From NCBI GenBank assembly GCA_027577415.1, contig JANBQS010000770.1:1-12329 (forward strand): a stretch of DNA of 12,329 nt, read 5' to 3'. The DNA comes from Coemansia sp. RSA 922. Its lineage: Eukaryota; Kickxellomycota; Kickxellomycetes; Kickxellales; Kickxellaceae. The position numbers and the translations under genes are program-made. This document shows positions 1 to 7,738 of the stretch, one piece after another (position 1 is the stretch's first letter; each line of letters starts with the position of its first letter). The notes under the pieces were generated by a model. The model worked only from the letters and a program-made list of their open reading frames with translations. It did not search any database and had not been told where the DNA came from.

Positions 1-357
1 CGTGCGACGATAATGTTTATATTGCTGATTGTAGACGTCACCCTTATTTGGCTTACGTTCCGCTGCAAAGGCAACGACAAACGCGCACGCTGTGGTCAAC
101 AGCACCTGAACACTGTTGCTGCTGGTCCTGCCTACATCCACAGACCGGCTGGCGGAACACAGCTCGACAGAGTGAATCATGAGAACCCATTTGCCGATGA
201 GATGGGGCCTTACTACGCCGAGCACCAAGACACGACTGCCAACTCGCAAAACCCGCACGCTCCTCAGCCGGTACATGGCTCGCACAGTGCTCACCCGTCT
301 CTGCCGGCATACAACGAGTCTGGACGAAGCCGTCTAAACACGCCCATCACTCAGTAG
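1..357 (+). CDS. C-terminal part of a membrane protein with NPF and LPxY tail motifs (5' end outside window)
   Basis: Frame 1 is open from the first base to the TAA at 355-357, giving 118 visible residues, so the gene enters from outside the window; the ATG at 13 is probably internal. Residues 4-20 are a strongly hydrophobic helix (IMFILLIVDVTLIWLTF) followed by RCKG and a basic stretch, as expected for the last membrane segment with a cytosolic tail. The roughly 95-residue tail is hydrophilic, rich in H, P, N and Q, and carries an NPF tripeptide (ENPFADEM) and an LPAY element near the end. NPF motifs are known to bind EH domains and LPxY/PPxY motifs to bind WW domains; use of either here is inferred. 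No family is recognised. The tail lacks the W-x-x-P-x-T motif shared by the small membrane proteins further along. The gene converges with the large minus-strand gene; stops are 163 bp apart. It could in principle be a separate short gene starting at 13. Confidence 0.6.
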   Translation, partial: RATIMFILLIVDVTLIWLTFRCKGNDKRARCGQQHLNTVAAGPAYIHRPAGGTQLDRVNHENPFADEMGPYYAEHQDTTANSQNPHAPQPVHGSHSAHPSLPAYNESGRSRLNTPITQ

Positions 358-381
358 GTCCGATAGCTTTCAGCAGCTGTG

Positions 382-387
382 AATAAA
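382..387 (+). terminator. AATAAA polyadenylation signal of the first gene
   Basis: A canonical AATAAA lies 25 bp after the TAA of the partial membrane protein gene, in the short space between two convergent genes. Nothing in sequence shows the cleavage site itself. Confidence 0.6.
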
Positions 388-438
388 AGTGTCTCAAGAA
401 ACGCAAAGTGTTGGCTTGAATCCATAAAATAATCGCAA

Positions 439-452
439 ATATATATATATAT
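439..452. repeat. (AT)7 microsatellite in the convergent 3' region
   Basis: Seven uninterrupted AT dinucleotides lie between the two convergent stop codons. Read on the minus strand they form a TATATA run that may act as a 3'-end efficiency element for the large gene, which has no AATAAA of its own here. That role is inferred from known fungal 3'-end signals. Confidence 0.5.
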
Positions 453-520
453 AAAGTGGCATGCAAACTACCAAAGAATGAAAAATATAATAATAAAAAA
501 AATAAAGTGGTGAGGCAGTG

Positions 521-3500
521 TTAGAACCCGTCTTGAGATCCAGGAGATCCCCGCCGGCTAGAGTATGCCGACTGGCGCTGAGCACTGGCATTCCACGAGT
601 GATCGGCCCGGTCAACGCCGCCGGCGTGCGCCGAAGGGTAGTGGGACTGAGGAGCGCCACGTTGGTCCGCATATGCCCTGCGAGGTGAGTAGCCATGGGG
701 CGCAGGTGGCTGAGCATATTGAGCGTGCTGGACTCGTTGGTGATTCTTGGAGTACGACACATGCTGCATCTGGGGCGTCGCTCCAGGATGACCACTCATA
801 TGGGCCATGGATGCCTGAGCCTGCGCCTGAGCCTGAGTCAGTGCCTGAGCCAGTTGGTGCTGCTGAGGCGCTCCTTGCTTGGCCCGGTGGACCGTGAAAT
901 GACCGTGACTCGCTGATGCTGCTTGGGACTCTGCAACTCCACCGCCGTTTCCTCTATACACGCCGCCGTCGTAATGACTCGCGCCTCCGTGCGGCGCAGG
1001 CATCTCGGACGACTGACGATGGGCAGTTGCTGGCTGCTGGTAGCGACTGTCAGCATAGGCACGCTGAGGCTGTTGTGATGGCAACTGCGGCAGCCGTGCT
1101 TGCTGCCGAGACTGGTACATCTGCTGCTGCTGAGCATGCGCTTGCGATGGATAAGCTGGGTGATGGTGCTGCAAGTGAGCTGAAGGCGGCTGACCTGGCA
1201 CAGCTGCCGCGCCTGGATAGTACTGGGCTGCCGACTCGATATCGGGGCTCACTGAGCGAGGTTGTACAGGAACCTGGGTGCTTCCTTGAATAGCCCTCTC
1301 GATCCGGCTCATCCAGCTGCGGAACTCGGACTGCTGCTGAGTGAGAGTACTCTCGATCCGGCTCATCTGGTACCGGAGATCTTCGTTCTCCATGCGCAGC
1401 TCGTCGATGGCAGCTGTGACGTGAGCCAGTGGCTGCTCATCAGTGCCAGCGTCTAAAATGTGCTCTGGCTCTGGTACTTCCAGGACATCCAGAACATCGT
1501 CGTCGTGATGTGTCTGCTGCATGGCCTTTGGCACGTCATATCCGTGGCGAGCACGCTTTGTGATAAGCATGGGGACATCTGAGCCAGCGCTGGTCTCCAC
1601 CAAGTGCATGTTGTCATTGCCATTGCTGGGGTCCTGGTTGAGCGATGGGCCGTATGTGCGCTTGCTACCTATGACACTCTCCGAATGGCCAAGCGATGGC
1701 GCTACCGACAATACCTTTGGCGCGCCATTAACGATAGCCGAGTGCGGCATGGCCATGCTAGCAGCGATGATGCGGTTGCTGTTTGGAGGCGGGAAGAACG
1801 CGGGCTGCAGAATGCGGGCAGTCGTGGGCTTAAGGCGCTTGGGGTCGCCTTTGGGCTGTACATGCTTGCGACCCTTGATCCAGCGCTGAGTGCTGATGCA
1901 ATATTCTTCCATCTCGCGGATCTCGGTGGCACCCAGCGCCTGGCGCATCTCTGCCCGATACGCAAGAAAAGCAGGCGAGGTAAAGAGCTTGCCCTCGAAC
2001 GGCCTGTGGACTGCAAACATGCCACTGAGCAGAGGAACCTCCATCAAAAAGGCGATATCCTGAAGCAAGACCATGCGCAGCTTCTTGAGCATGCTCAGGA
2101 ACCGGGTGGCCATGAGCACTTGGCTGTTGTTGCTCTTCTGCTGCAGAACGGCGCTGAGCATCGGCATGATCCACGGGAATATCTCGCGCTGCAGAGCCTG
2201 CGACGGAATGACGCCGAAGCGTGCTGGAGCCTTGACCGGCTCCTTGCTCGTGGGACTGTAGCCAGCGTTGGCCCTGATAAGCGCAACCGAGATCTCGGGC
2301 AAAAGCAACTCGGTGTCGATGGCGTCGACGCAGGACAGACCCTTGATGCCGTCGACCGAGGCGTGAGTGAGCTTGAATGCATCGGCGTAAAAGTAGGCGC
2401 TATCGCTCATTGCCTCGGAACCGGTCAGGCTACATCTTCTGAAGGGCGCACATGGTAGTTGTAAGCATAATTTAGCGGCAGCACAGGGCGTATGAGTATG
2501 TTTTGCTGATATTGGCATTGCTGCTGTTTCCAGCTAGTGCACATTCCATTGGCTGGTACTGACAGATGCAGTGCCAGCCTGGGGAGTATACGGATATGTA
2601 TTGCGCTGTGGAGTGTAGCTGGCGTGAGGGAGGGGTGCATGCTGGCTAATTGCGACTCAGGGGAAAGCGCAAAAACAAAAAATATAATAAAGTAGGGACA
2701 GATCTGCTTGGCTCATATTTTCAAAGCATAGATTGCCATGAAATCCTCGTTGAATCTGGAAAGAATCCAAAGACACGAAGCAGAAAACACATGCGCGGCC
2801 ATGCGTTTGGGGAAGAGAATGAAGAAAATACCAGATATACAGCCACAAAGAACAGACTATTTGATATCCAAGCGCACTAGAAAGGAAGCAATGGGCGATC
2901 TGGTGTTGTTGCGATAAAAAAAAATAGCGGCAGAAAGTAACGAGCCAGGGGAAATCATATTGCAGATCGACAGCACTATGCGCTTTGCAAGAGTATCCAA
3001 AGGCGCTTTCAAGGGAAACATGCGAAACAACAACACCAGCAAGGAAAGCATACCAAGCCAATCCTCACCCAAACATGGCACGGGAGAACACACCTCAAGA
3101 AATATACACATGTACAAAACGGAGAGTTGGACTTACCTATCGCTGGAGATTTCGCGGCACGCTTCCTTGAAAGCCATCTCGAAATCCTCGGCAATCATAT
3201 CAGCGCTAGCTCCGCTGGCGCCCGTGAACAGCCTCTCGGAGAGCCACTGAGGCGATCCAAAGTCAGGCGTCGGCTCTCCTGCCACATGCCATTTCCGGAA
3301 GAAGCAGATCGCCAGCGCGTTCCATGTGCACAGGAGCGGGTTCGAGTGGCGCAGAACCTGGGTCTTGCCAATGCGCGAGCTGCCGGGTGAGTGGATAGCC
3401 ACCGAAATGGCACGGGCAGGCGATACTGTCGCCGCCAGAGCCGGGTTGGCTGCGCTTGTGGTCGCGACCACTGGCTCTGCAGGCGGATCTGTAGATGCCG

Positions 3501-5311
3501 ACGATGCAGCAGGCGCTGCCTTTTCGGAGCTGTCCTGTGGAAGAGACGCTGGCAGAGATGCTGAGCTGGGCGGTGGCAGCGATCCGGCTTTTCTCGAGAC
3601 AACCTCGGCGACCTGCCGCTCAGGAGTAGTGGGTGCCGAGTTAGGGATGGGCCGCTCCTCACTATTGTCGTTGGCTGCTTCAGGTGCCAGGTCCTCCACT
3701 TGCGCCGACGTCGTCGCTGGCTGAGTCGTCGCTGGCTGAACCGGTGCTGGCTGCATGAGCGGTAGCAACACTTGCTGCTCTTGGATAGCAAGAGTCGAGG
3801 ACTCGTCCATGAACACGTCAGCCAGGGTCAGCGCCGAGCGCTGCTTGGTCGACAGCCATGAAGCCAAGCCCAGGTTATAAAAGGCTCTAGCTTGGCACTG
3901 CTGGTAGTTGTTCATCTCCAGCTGGCGCAAGTTCAGCGCCGCTACTTCCTCGGGGACCAGAAGGTATCCCTCGGGAGACCTAGTGGCTGACGCGATCCAC
4001 TCTGGCATCTCGCTTGGAAGCTCGCCGCTTAGCCCCTTCTTGGACATATGAGCCAAGGCATCGTGCTTGGAGACTTGCTGTGAGGCGTGGGCACTGAGTC
4101 TGCTAGGCGCTCTCTGATAGATGTTGTTGACGCGCTCGCCGCCATCCACCCTGGCGTCATCCTCGTAGTCTAACGAGATAGAGCTCGCCCGAGACGGCTC
4201 AAAGCTGTTGGTAATGTGTGCTTGAGAGGCTGGCTGCAGAGACGGCACTTGCGGGACTATGAACCTTTTGGAAGCAAGAGGATGATTGACAGTGCTACCA
4301 ATACGTGGTTGTGGAGGCATGTTTGCATACCTGTAGGCTGTTGGGCTGACCATAGTCGGGGGCCCTCTTGGTATCTCCGTCTGGTATTGGCCACCTTCCA
4401 TTGCATCGTTGGTTGCATGTGGATAGCGATAGTGAGGTGCGGCCTGAATATGTTGCTGGTGGCCAGTAGCAGGGATCGGGCGGCTTCCAGCTCCACCCGA
4501 TGGACCAGAGATGGCAGGACGCCAGTTGGACGTTGGAGGCACCGCAGCCGGGTAACTAGGTCTTATAACAGGGGCATTGGCAGTGTTGTTATTGTTAGAC
4601 GAGTGTGCACCGTTGGCTGCTGCTTTGTTTCTGGGTTGACGCTGTTGAGGATAACGCTGGACGATGTTGTGCCACTTTGACAAGTAGACTCGGCTCTTGC
4701 GTGGATCAGGAACATCAGCACGGTCATCGTTTTGAATACGCCAATAGCAAGTGACTCCCTGTAGCTGATTGCGGAGTACTTGCTGAATATAGGTATCCCC
4801 CTGACGAATAGCATCTGCAGTGCCTGAGCCCACCATCCACTCAAGATAGTCAGCTAGGCGAACGTCCGTTACTCTGTCATCGCCACCACAGTACTTGTTG
4901 CAGTAGTGGATCCACAGGGCAATACGTGAGGAATAGCAACCTTTAGTGCTTGGAGACACGAATGTGCAGGGCTCAAGCGCGATCTTGGCCTTTTGAAGTT
5001 CTAATTTCTCATCATCGCAAGGAGGATAAATACACAAAATAGAAAATGGTTGTTTAGTAAACAAGAAATAGTCAATAACAGCATGGCACATGTAGCATAT
5101 TATCTGCTCATTACCCTGTAAGCAGTGCATTGCAAATGAATGGATGGCTATAACTACACCATCCCTATTGTGTTTCCAATTTGCATTGTTAAAGTCTTAA
5201 CATGTGTTTGTTCTGGTCGCTTCTTCCCTGCAGGTATGTAAACAAGTAGGAGGGGAGCGAATAGGAAAGGGAAATATACTTGATGGGCTTACCTTTGTCC
5301 GTGTATAACAT
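521..5311 (-). CDS. Ndc10/Crypton-type DNA-binding protein with coiled coil and Q/P-rich tail, spliced
   Basis: Preferred model: join of 5311-5293, 5000-3137 and 2438-521 on the minus strand, 1,266 residues in one frame. Residues 20-125 form a helical core-binding-like domain typical of Ndc10/GCR1/Crypton proteins (CYSSRIALWIHYCNKY, IRQGDTYIQQVLRNQLQG). Residues 126-330 are an S/P/Q/N-rich linker. An Ndc10 domain II-like region (CBF3 subunit, tyrosine-recombinase fold) begins near 338, is broken by a low-complexity insert at 404-543, and resumes at 549 with CTWNALAICFFRKWHVAGEP, ending near the family signature IFPW at 714-717. A basic KRARHG near 922 may be a nuclear signal, 969-1011 is a coiled coil, and 1012-1266 is Q/P/H/A-rich. 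Expected catalytic positions look substituted, so DNA binding without recombination is inferred. Related proteins include centromere-binding Ndc10, transcription factors and Crypton recombinases; the exact role is unknown. The N-terminal exons are uncertain. Confidence 0.82.
524..1288 (-). repeat. Q/P/H/A-rich C-terminal tail with QA hexanucleotide repeats
   Basis: This part of the large gene encodes a disordered tail with homopolymeric Q, H and A stretches and a run of QA dipeptides (ALTQAQAQAQASM) made by imperfect 6-bp repeats near 808-850. Such tails are common in fungal transcription regulators and are prone to length change; a regulatory role is inferred. Confidence 0.6.
2439..3136 (-). 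other. 698-bp intron inside the Ndc10-like domain
   Basis: On the minus strand the upstream exon ends GATAG|GTAAGT at 3137/3136, a near-perfect donor whose second to fourth bases make the apparent stop TAA of the first long frame. The acceptor is CCCTTCAG at 2439 with a pyrimidine-rich approach and a GCTAAAT branch-like site about 40 bases before it. Donor phase 2 (AG) and acceptor phase (A) combine to AGA, keeping the frame into RCSLTGSE. No conserved exon or convincing opposite-strand gene was seen inside. Its length is large for a compact fungal gene, so a small extra exon cannot be excluded. Confidence 0.8.
3391..3810 (-). other. Low-complexity insertion within the recombinase-like domain
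   Basis: Residues of about 404-543 of the large protein are rich in P, A, S, T and Q (QPAPVQPATTQPATTSAQ, AAPAASSASTDPPAEP). They separate the helix ending ALTLADVF from the segment beginning GKTQVLRHSN, two parts that normally lie close together in Ndc10 domain II. The reading frame is intact, and no GT...AG pair that would neatly remove it was noticed, so it is treated as protein-coding. Confidence 0.55.
5001..5292 (-). other. 5' intron(s) of the Ndc10-like gene, boundaries uncertain
   Basis: The first exon MLYTDK ends AAAG|GTAAGC at 5293/5292. A single 292-base intron ending at TTAG (5001) is phase-compatible and contains a TACTAAAC branch-like element. An alternative has a neat 65-base intron (5292-5228, ending ACCTGCAG), a tiny exon 5227-5202 (GKKRPEQTH), and a second intron from GTTAAG at 5201 to GATGAG at 5008; this is also in frame and gives 1,277 residues. 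A third option starts the protein at the ATG at 5130 without splicing, which would put an atypical hydrophobic stretch at the N-terminus. Confidence 0.55.
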
Positions 5312-5488
5312 TTCCGCTCTTGAAGCTATGTAAGTGGCGTCCTATGTGACTTGCTTTTCGGGTCGCCTTGGAGCTCGATATATGTGTGCTCTCTTGGTAC
5401 AGCAGCAAGAATAAAGTAGTTAGACTGGGTCACTTCCCCCTTAGTGTGCGAATAGGATGTGTGTGTGGGCGAGGCGCAGCTTGTACTG

Positions 5489-5497
5489 CTTTTTATA
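5489..5497 (-). promoter_or_regulatory. TATA box (TATAAAAAG) of the Ndc10-like gene
   Basis: The minus strand reads TATAAAAAG here, about 180 bases before the ATG at 5311. No ATG occurs between the box and 5311, so 5311 is the first start a scanning ribosome would meet; this is the main reason for choosing that start. The same nonamer stands before the gene at 10643. Confidence 0.6.
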
Positions 5498-6362
5498 CGA
5501 ACAAGAGTGTGAATAGTTTATAGCGATGTAAGTGGCAAAGTTTTTTGTTCAAAATATATAAGGACGATATTGCCGGTTGCCAGTGGCCGTATTCAAGAAC
5601 GCTAATAAAATATAAATACGAAATGGATAGGATAAAGTGAAAAAAATAATGTCTAGAGAAAAGAAAAGATGCAGTGGCACCAGAAAAGAAAGACTGGGAT
5701 GGGCGCCATTATAGGCATATTGAGCGAGAGGAAAAGGTGGGCAAAACCCCTTTTTGACGGCAAAAGGAAAAAAAATCTTCTTTTAGTTGGAAGTACGAGA
5801 GCCAAGCACTAGGCCGTTGGACATTCAGCAAAAAAAAAAATTTGTCATAGCGGGGAGAGGAAGGGGGTCGTCAACCCTATTTTAGTACAGTCGCCGCCGC
5901 CGTTGTCATTGCCTCCATTTTTGGGCCGTTCTTTGAATTGCTTTTACGTAGCTTGCATTCTCCCTCCTCACAAACACCACTTTTTCTTCATGCCCAAGAC
6001 TGCGCGTAAGTCCCCTTTTGCCTGCAAAGTCTCGAAGGCCTTCCTTCCGCTTTTTGCAAGAGCTTTGAAGAGTGCAGCACGTCCAACAAAGCAGCTTTCC
6101 TTTTTCTTTGTTTTCTTTTAAACCACTCGCTCAAAGAATGCCGAGACTTTACAAGCCGTGGAAAGGCTGAGCTTGTCTCTTTGCCTACTTTTTTTTTGAA
6201 GCTGCTCGCTTTTCGCCTATTTGACGCATACGGCGGACACGCCAAATAATTTACTCGCGAGAAATCTACAATAAGTGGTTTGATGAGACTATTCAATATG
6301 TTGATTTTAATGTATGAATGCGAACGATTGGATGATTTGAGTTCGTCCTCAAGATGTGTGGC

Positions 6363-6378
6363 ACATTTTGCAAAATGT
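6363..6378. promoter_or_regulatory. 16-bp perfect palindrome with TTTGCAAA core
   Basis: ACATTTTGCAAAATGT is identical to its own reverse complement over 16 bases. A perfect dyad of this length is a candidate binding site for a dimeric transcription factor. No factor can be named and no gene is clearly controlled from here. Confidence 0.4.
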
Positions 6379-6581
6379 CATCCCACTACTTTTCTTTTTT
6401 TAGCCGTTCGTTTCAGTCTTGGTCTAGCAAATAAAATGTGTGTCAAGCTGGCGGCGCTGCCTTTTTGGAGGGCACTTTTCTTACAAAATAAAAAAAATAC
6501 AAAGGTTGAAGACAGCGCTTTTTTTGTTTAAAAGAATCGCAAGTCTCGGCCTCTTTTCTTTTGATGTCCTTTGATTGAAGT

Positions 6582-6620
6582 TTGAAAGAGGACGACGGAT
6601 CCGTCTGACGTCTCTTTCAA
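6582..6620. repeat. Imperfect inverted repeat around a 12-bp palindrome
   Basis: TTGAAAGAG at 6582-6590 is inverted as CTCTTTCAA at 6612-6620. Between them sits GACGGATCCGTC (6594-6605), a perfect palindrome. The whole could fold into a hairpin or serve as a double dyad site. It lies about 150 bases beyond the stop of the minus two-TM gene, so a role in that gene's 3' end is possible. Confidence 0.5.
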
Positions 6621-6766
6621 GGCTCTTTCTTCTTTGTCATCCCACTCCAGCGAATCGCGAGATAATGTACCTATTTGCGGTAATGAGCTGTATTTGACAT
6701 ATCATATGTATATGAACGTATACACGTCCGTAGTTGAAGTAAAAAAAATAAACAAGTGAGAAAAGG

Positions 6767-7435
6767 CTAGATAGGTTTTTCCAAATGCGCGCGGCTTCCA
6801 TCGCGATATTCGTTGCCTGTCGAGTGTGGAGTCGGCGATGCGGGTGGCATGTACATATTGGAGTTGGCATCGCGCGCAAACTGTGAAGGCGGGGCAGGTG
6901 CCTGACCGTACATGGGCGGAGGTGGCGGTTGCTGGGAGAAACCCTGTGGCTGAGGAGCGTACATTGGCGCTGGCTGCTGAGGGGCATACATAGGAGCGGG
7001 CTGCTGGCAGTAAGCTCCGGGCGGGGCTGGCTGCATAACAACTACTTCGGCATAGTCAGACTGCGGGTTCAGACCCATCATAATAATGTGCGACGGAGTA
7101 TTTGGATCCCTTAGCCAGGCTAGGGCACGCTTCCTCTGACGGAAAGTAAAGGCAATACTCAGCAAGTCGATAACCAGAAGGGCAATAAGCAACCCTATGT
7201 ACCAGCTGAACCACTTGGTGTTGGTGTAGTAGACGTAGTTGCCGTTGCTGTCCGTGCTCCGGTTATCGTCGCGGTTGCGGTAGATGTAGTAGCCGAGCAG
7301 AGTAGCAAAAATCACCGTAAACGCTATCTGCAAACCCAGTGAAATATTGTAGCGACGCTTCACGCCTGAAATACGCTGTTGTCTGACTTGCTCGACGGCC
7401 TCCTGTGTGTAGGTCGGCGGCGGTGGAGGATACAT
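6767..7435 (-). CDS. Two-TM proline-rich membrane protein with PPxY motifs
   Basis: A single-exon frame of 222 residues starts MYPPPPPTYTQE. Residues 31-52 and 76-98 are two membrane helices joined by a short polar loop of about 23 residues (DDNRSTDSNGNY). Directly after helix 2 come RQRKR and AWLRDPNT (106-113), a motif shared with the products at 8564-9265 and 10643-11140. The tail repeats QQPAPMYAP and is P/Q/Y/M-rich. PPTY (6-9) and PPMY (173-176) fit the PPxY motif known to bind WW domains, such as those of Nedd4/Rsp5 ubiquitin ligases; both termini would be cytosolic if the loop is outside. A trafficking-adaptor-like role is inferred, not shown. No named family is recognised. It lies downstream of the DUF202 gene on the same strand with its own 303-bp upstream region. 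Confidence 0.85.
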   Translation of the reverse strand: MYPPPPPTYTQEAVEQVRQQRISGVKRRYNISLGLQIAFTVIFATLLGYYIYRNRDDNRSTDSNGNYVYYTNTKWFSWYIGLLIALLVIDLLSIAFTFRQRKRALAWLRDPNTPSHIIMMGLNPQSDYAEVVVMQPAPPGAYCQQPAPMYAPQQPAPMYAPQPQGFSQQPPPPPMYGQAPAPPSQFARDANSNMYMPPASPTPHSTGNEYRDGSRAHLEKPI

Positions 7436-7738
7436 TTTGTAAGCAGACTGTCGGTTAAATGAATATATGAATTGAAGAGTGCGACAAAAAAAAATTATCT
7501 AGAACTGAAAGTTTAAGAGAGAAGCCGACCGCCTCCTCTCTCCCCCCACATTGTTTGCCAAGCCTCAAGCCTCCCTCCCTCCCTCCCCACGCAAGACTAT
7601 TGGACGCTCAAGGAGTGGGGGACTTTGAGTGAAGTCATCGCCTATTAATAGGTTCCCTGCAGAGGAGCCACCGGCTAATGTTGTGAGGAGGGGAAATCCG
7701 CGAGCTAAAATCAACAGGCAGCGTACGGGATTACCAAG
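7436..7738 (-). promoter_or_regulatory. Promoter region of the PPxY membrane protein gene, with a C-rich tract
   Basis: The 303 bp between the DUF202 stop and the next minus ATG hold no gene. Near the ATG the minus strand is T-rich (a run of ten T) with TCATATATTC as a weak TATA-like stretch. Further up are pyrimidine tracts on the plus strand, including CCCCCC near 7542 and the CCCT repeats at 7570-7588. Confidence 0.5.
7570..7588 (-). promoter_or_regulatory. Canonical G-quadruplex motif on the minus strand
   Basis: The minus strand reads four G-runs of 3-4 separated by single A bases (GGGGAGGGAGGGAGGGAGG). Short one-base loops are known to favour very stable parallel quadruplexes. It lies about 140 bases upstream of the ATG at 7435, on the sense strand of that gene, so it may sit in its promoter or leader. 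Confidence 0.6.

Larger units (their letters stand above)
5312..6766. other. 1.45-kb region without a supported gene
   Basis: This stretch holds the promoter and leader of the large minus gene at its left end and the 3' flank of the two-TM gene at its right end. It is T-rich with many runs of 7-11 A or T. A plus-strand TATATAAGG at 5555-5563 has no assigned gene. Two plus frames (near 5991-6121 and 6280-6531) and one minus frame (5988-6296) are short, biased toward F/K and not recognised. Three symmetric elements, at 6253-6260, 6363-6378 and 6582-6620, are listed separately or among the findings. Confidence 0.6.

Noticed and set aside
565..2458. Several plus-strand frames of 60-284 codons opposite the large gene
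   Set aside because: They mirror the minus coding exon, whose product has domain signatures, a coiled coil and correct splice signals; the plus products show none.
2650..3117. Frames on both strands inside the 698-base intron
   Set aside because: Products are low-quality, several start only at non-ATG codons, and none continues the domain; splicing explains the region better.
3326..3360. A B-box-like GGTTCGAG at 3338
   Set aside because: It falls inside the coding exon of the large gene with no A-box at tRNA distance.
4216..4680. Plus-strand 154-codon frame
   Set aside because: It lies opposite the conserved-frame linker of the Ndc10-like protein and has no recognisable features.
521..5311. 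An active Crypton DNA transposon
   Set aside because: No flanking repeats or target-site marks were seen, the gene has several introns and the expected catalytic positions look substituted.
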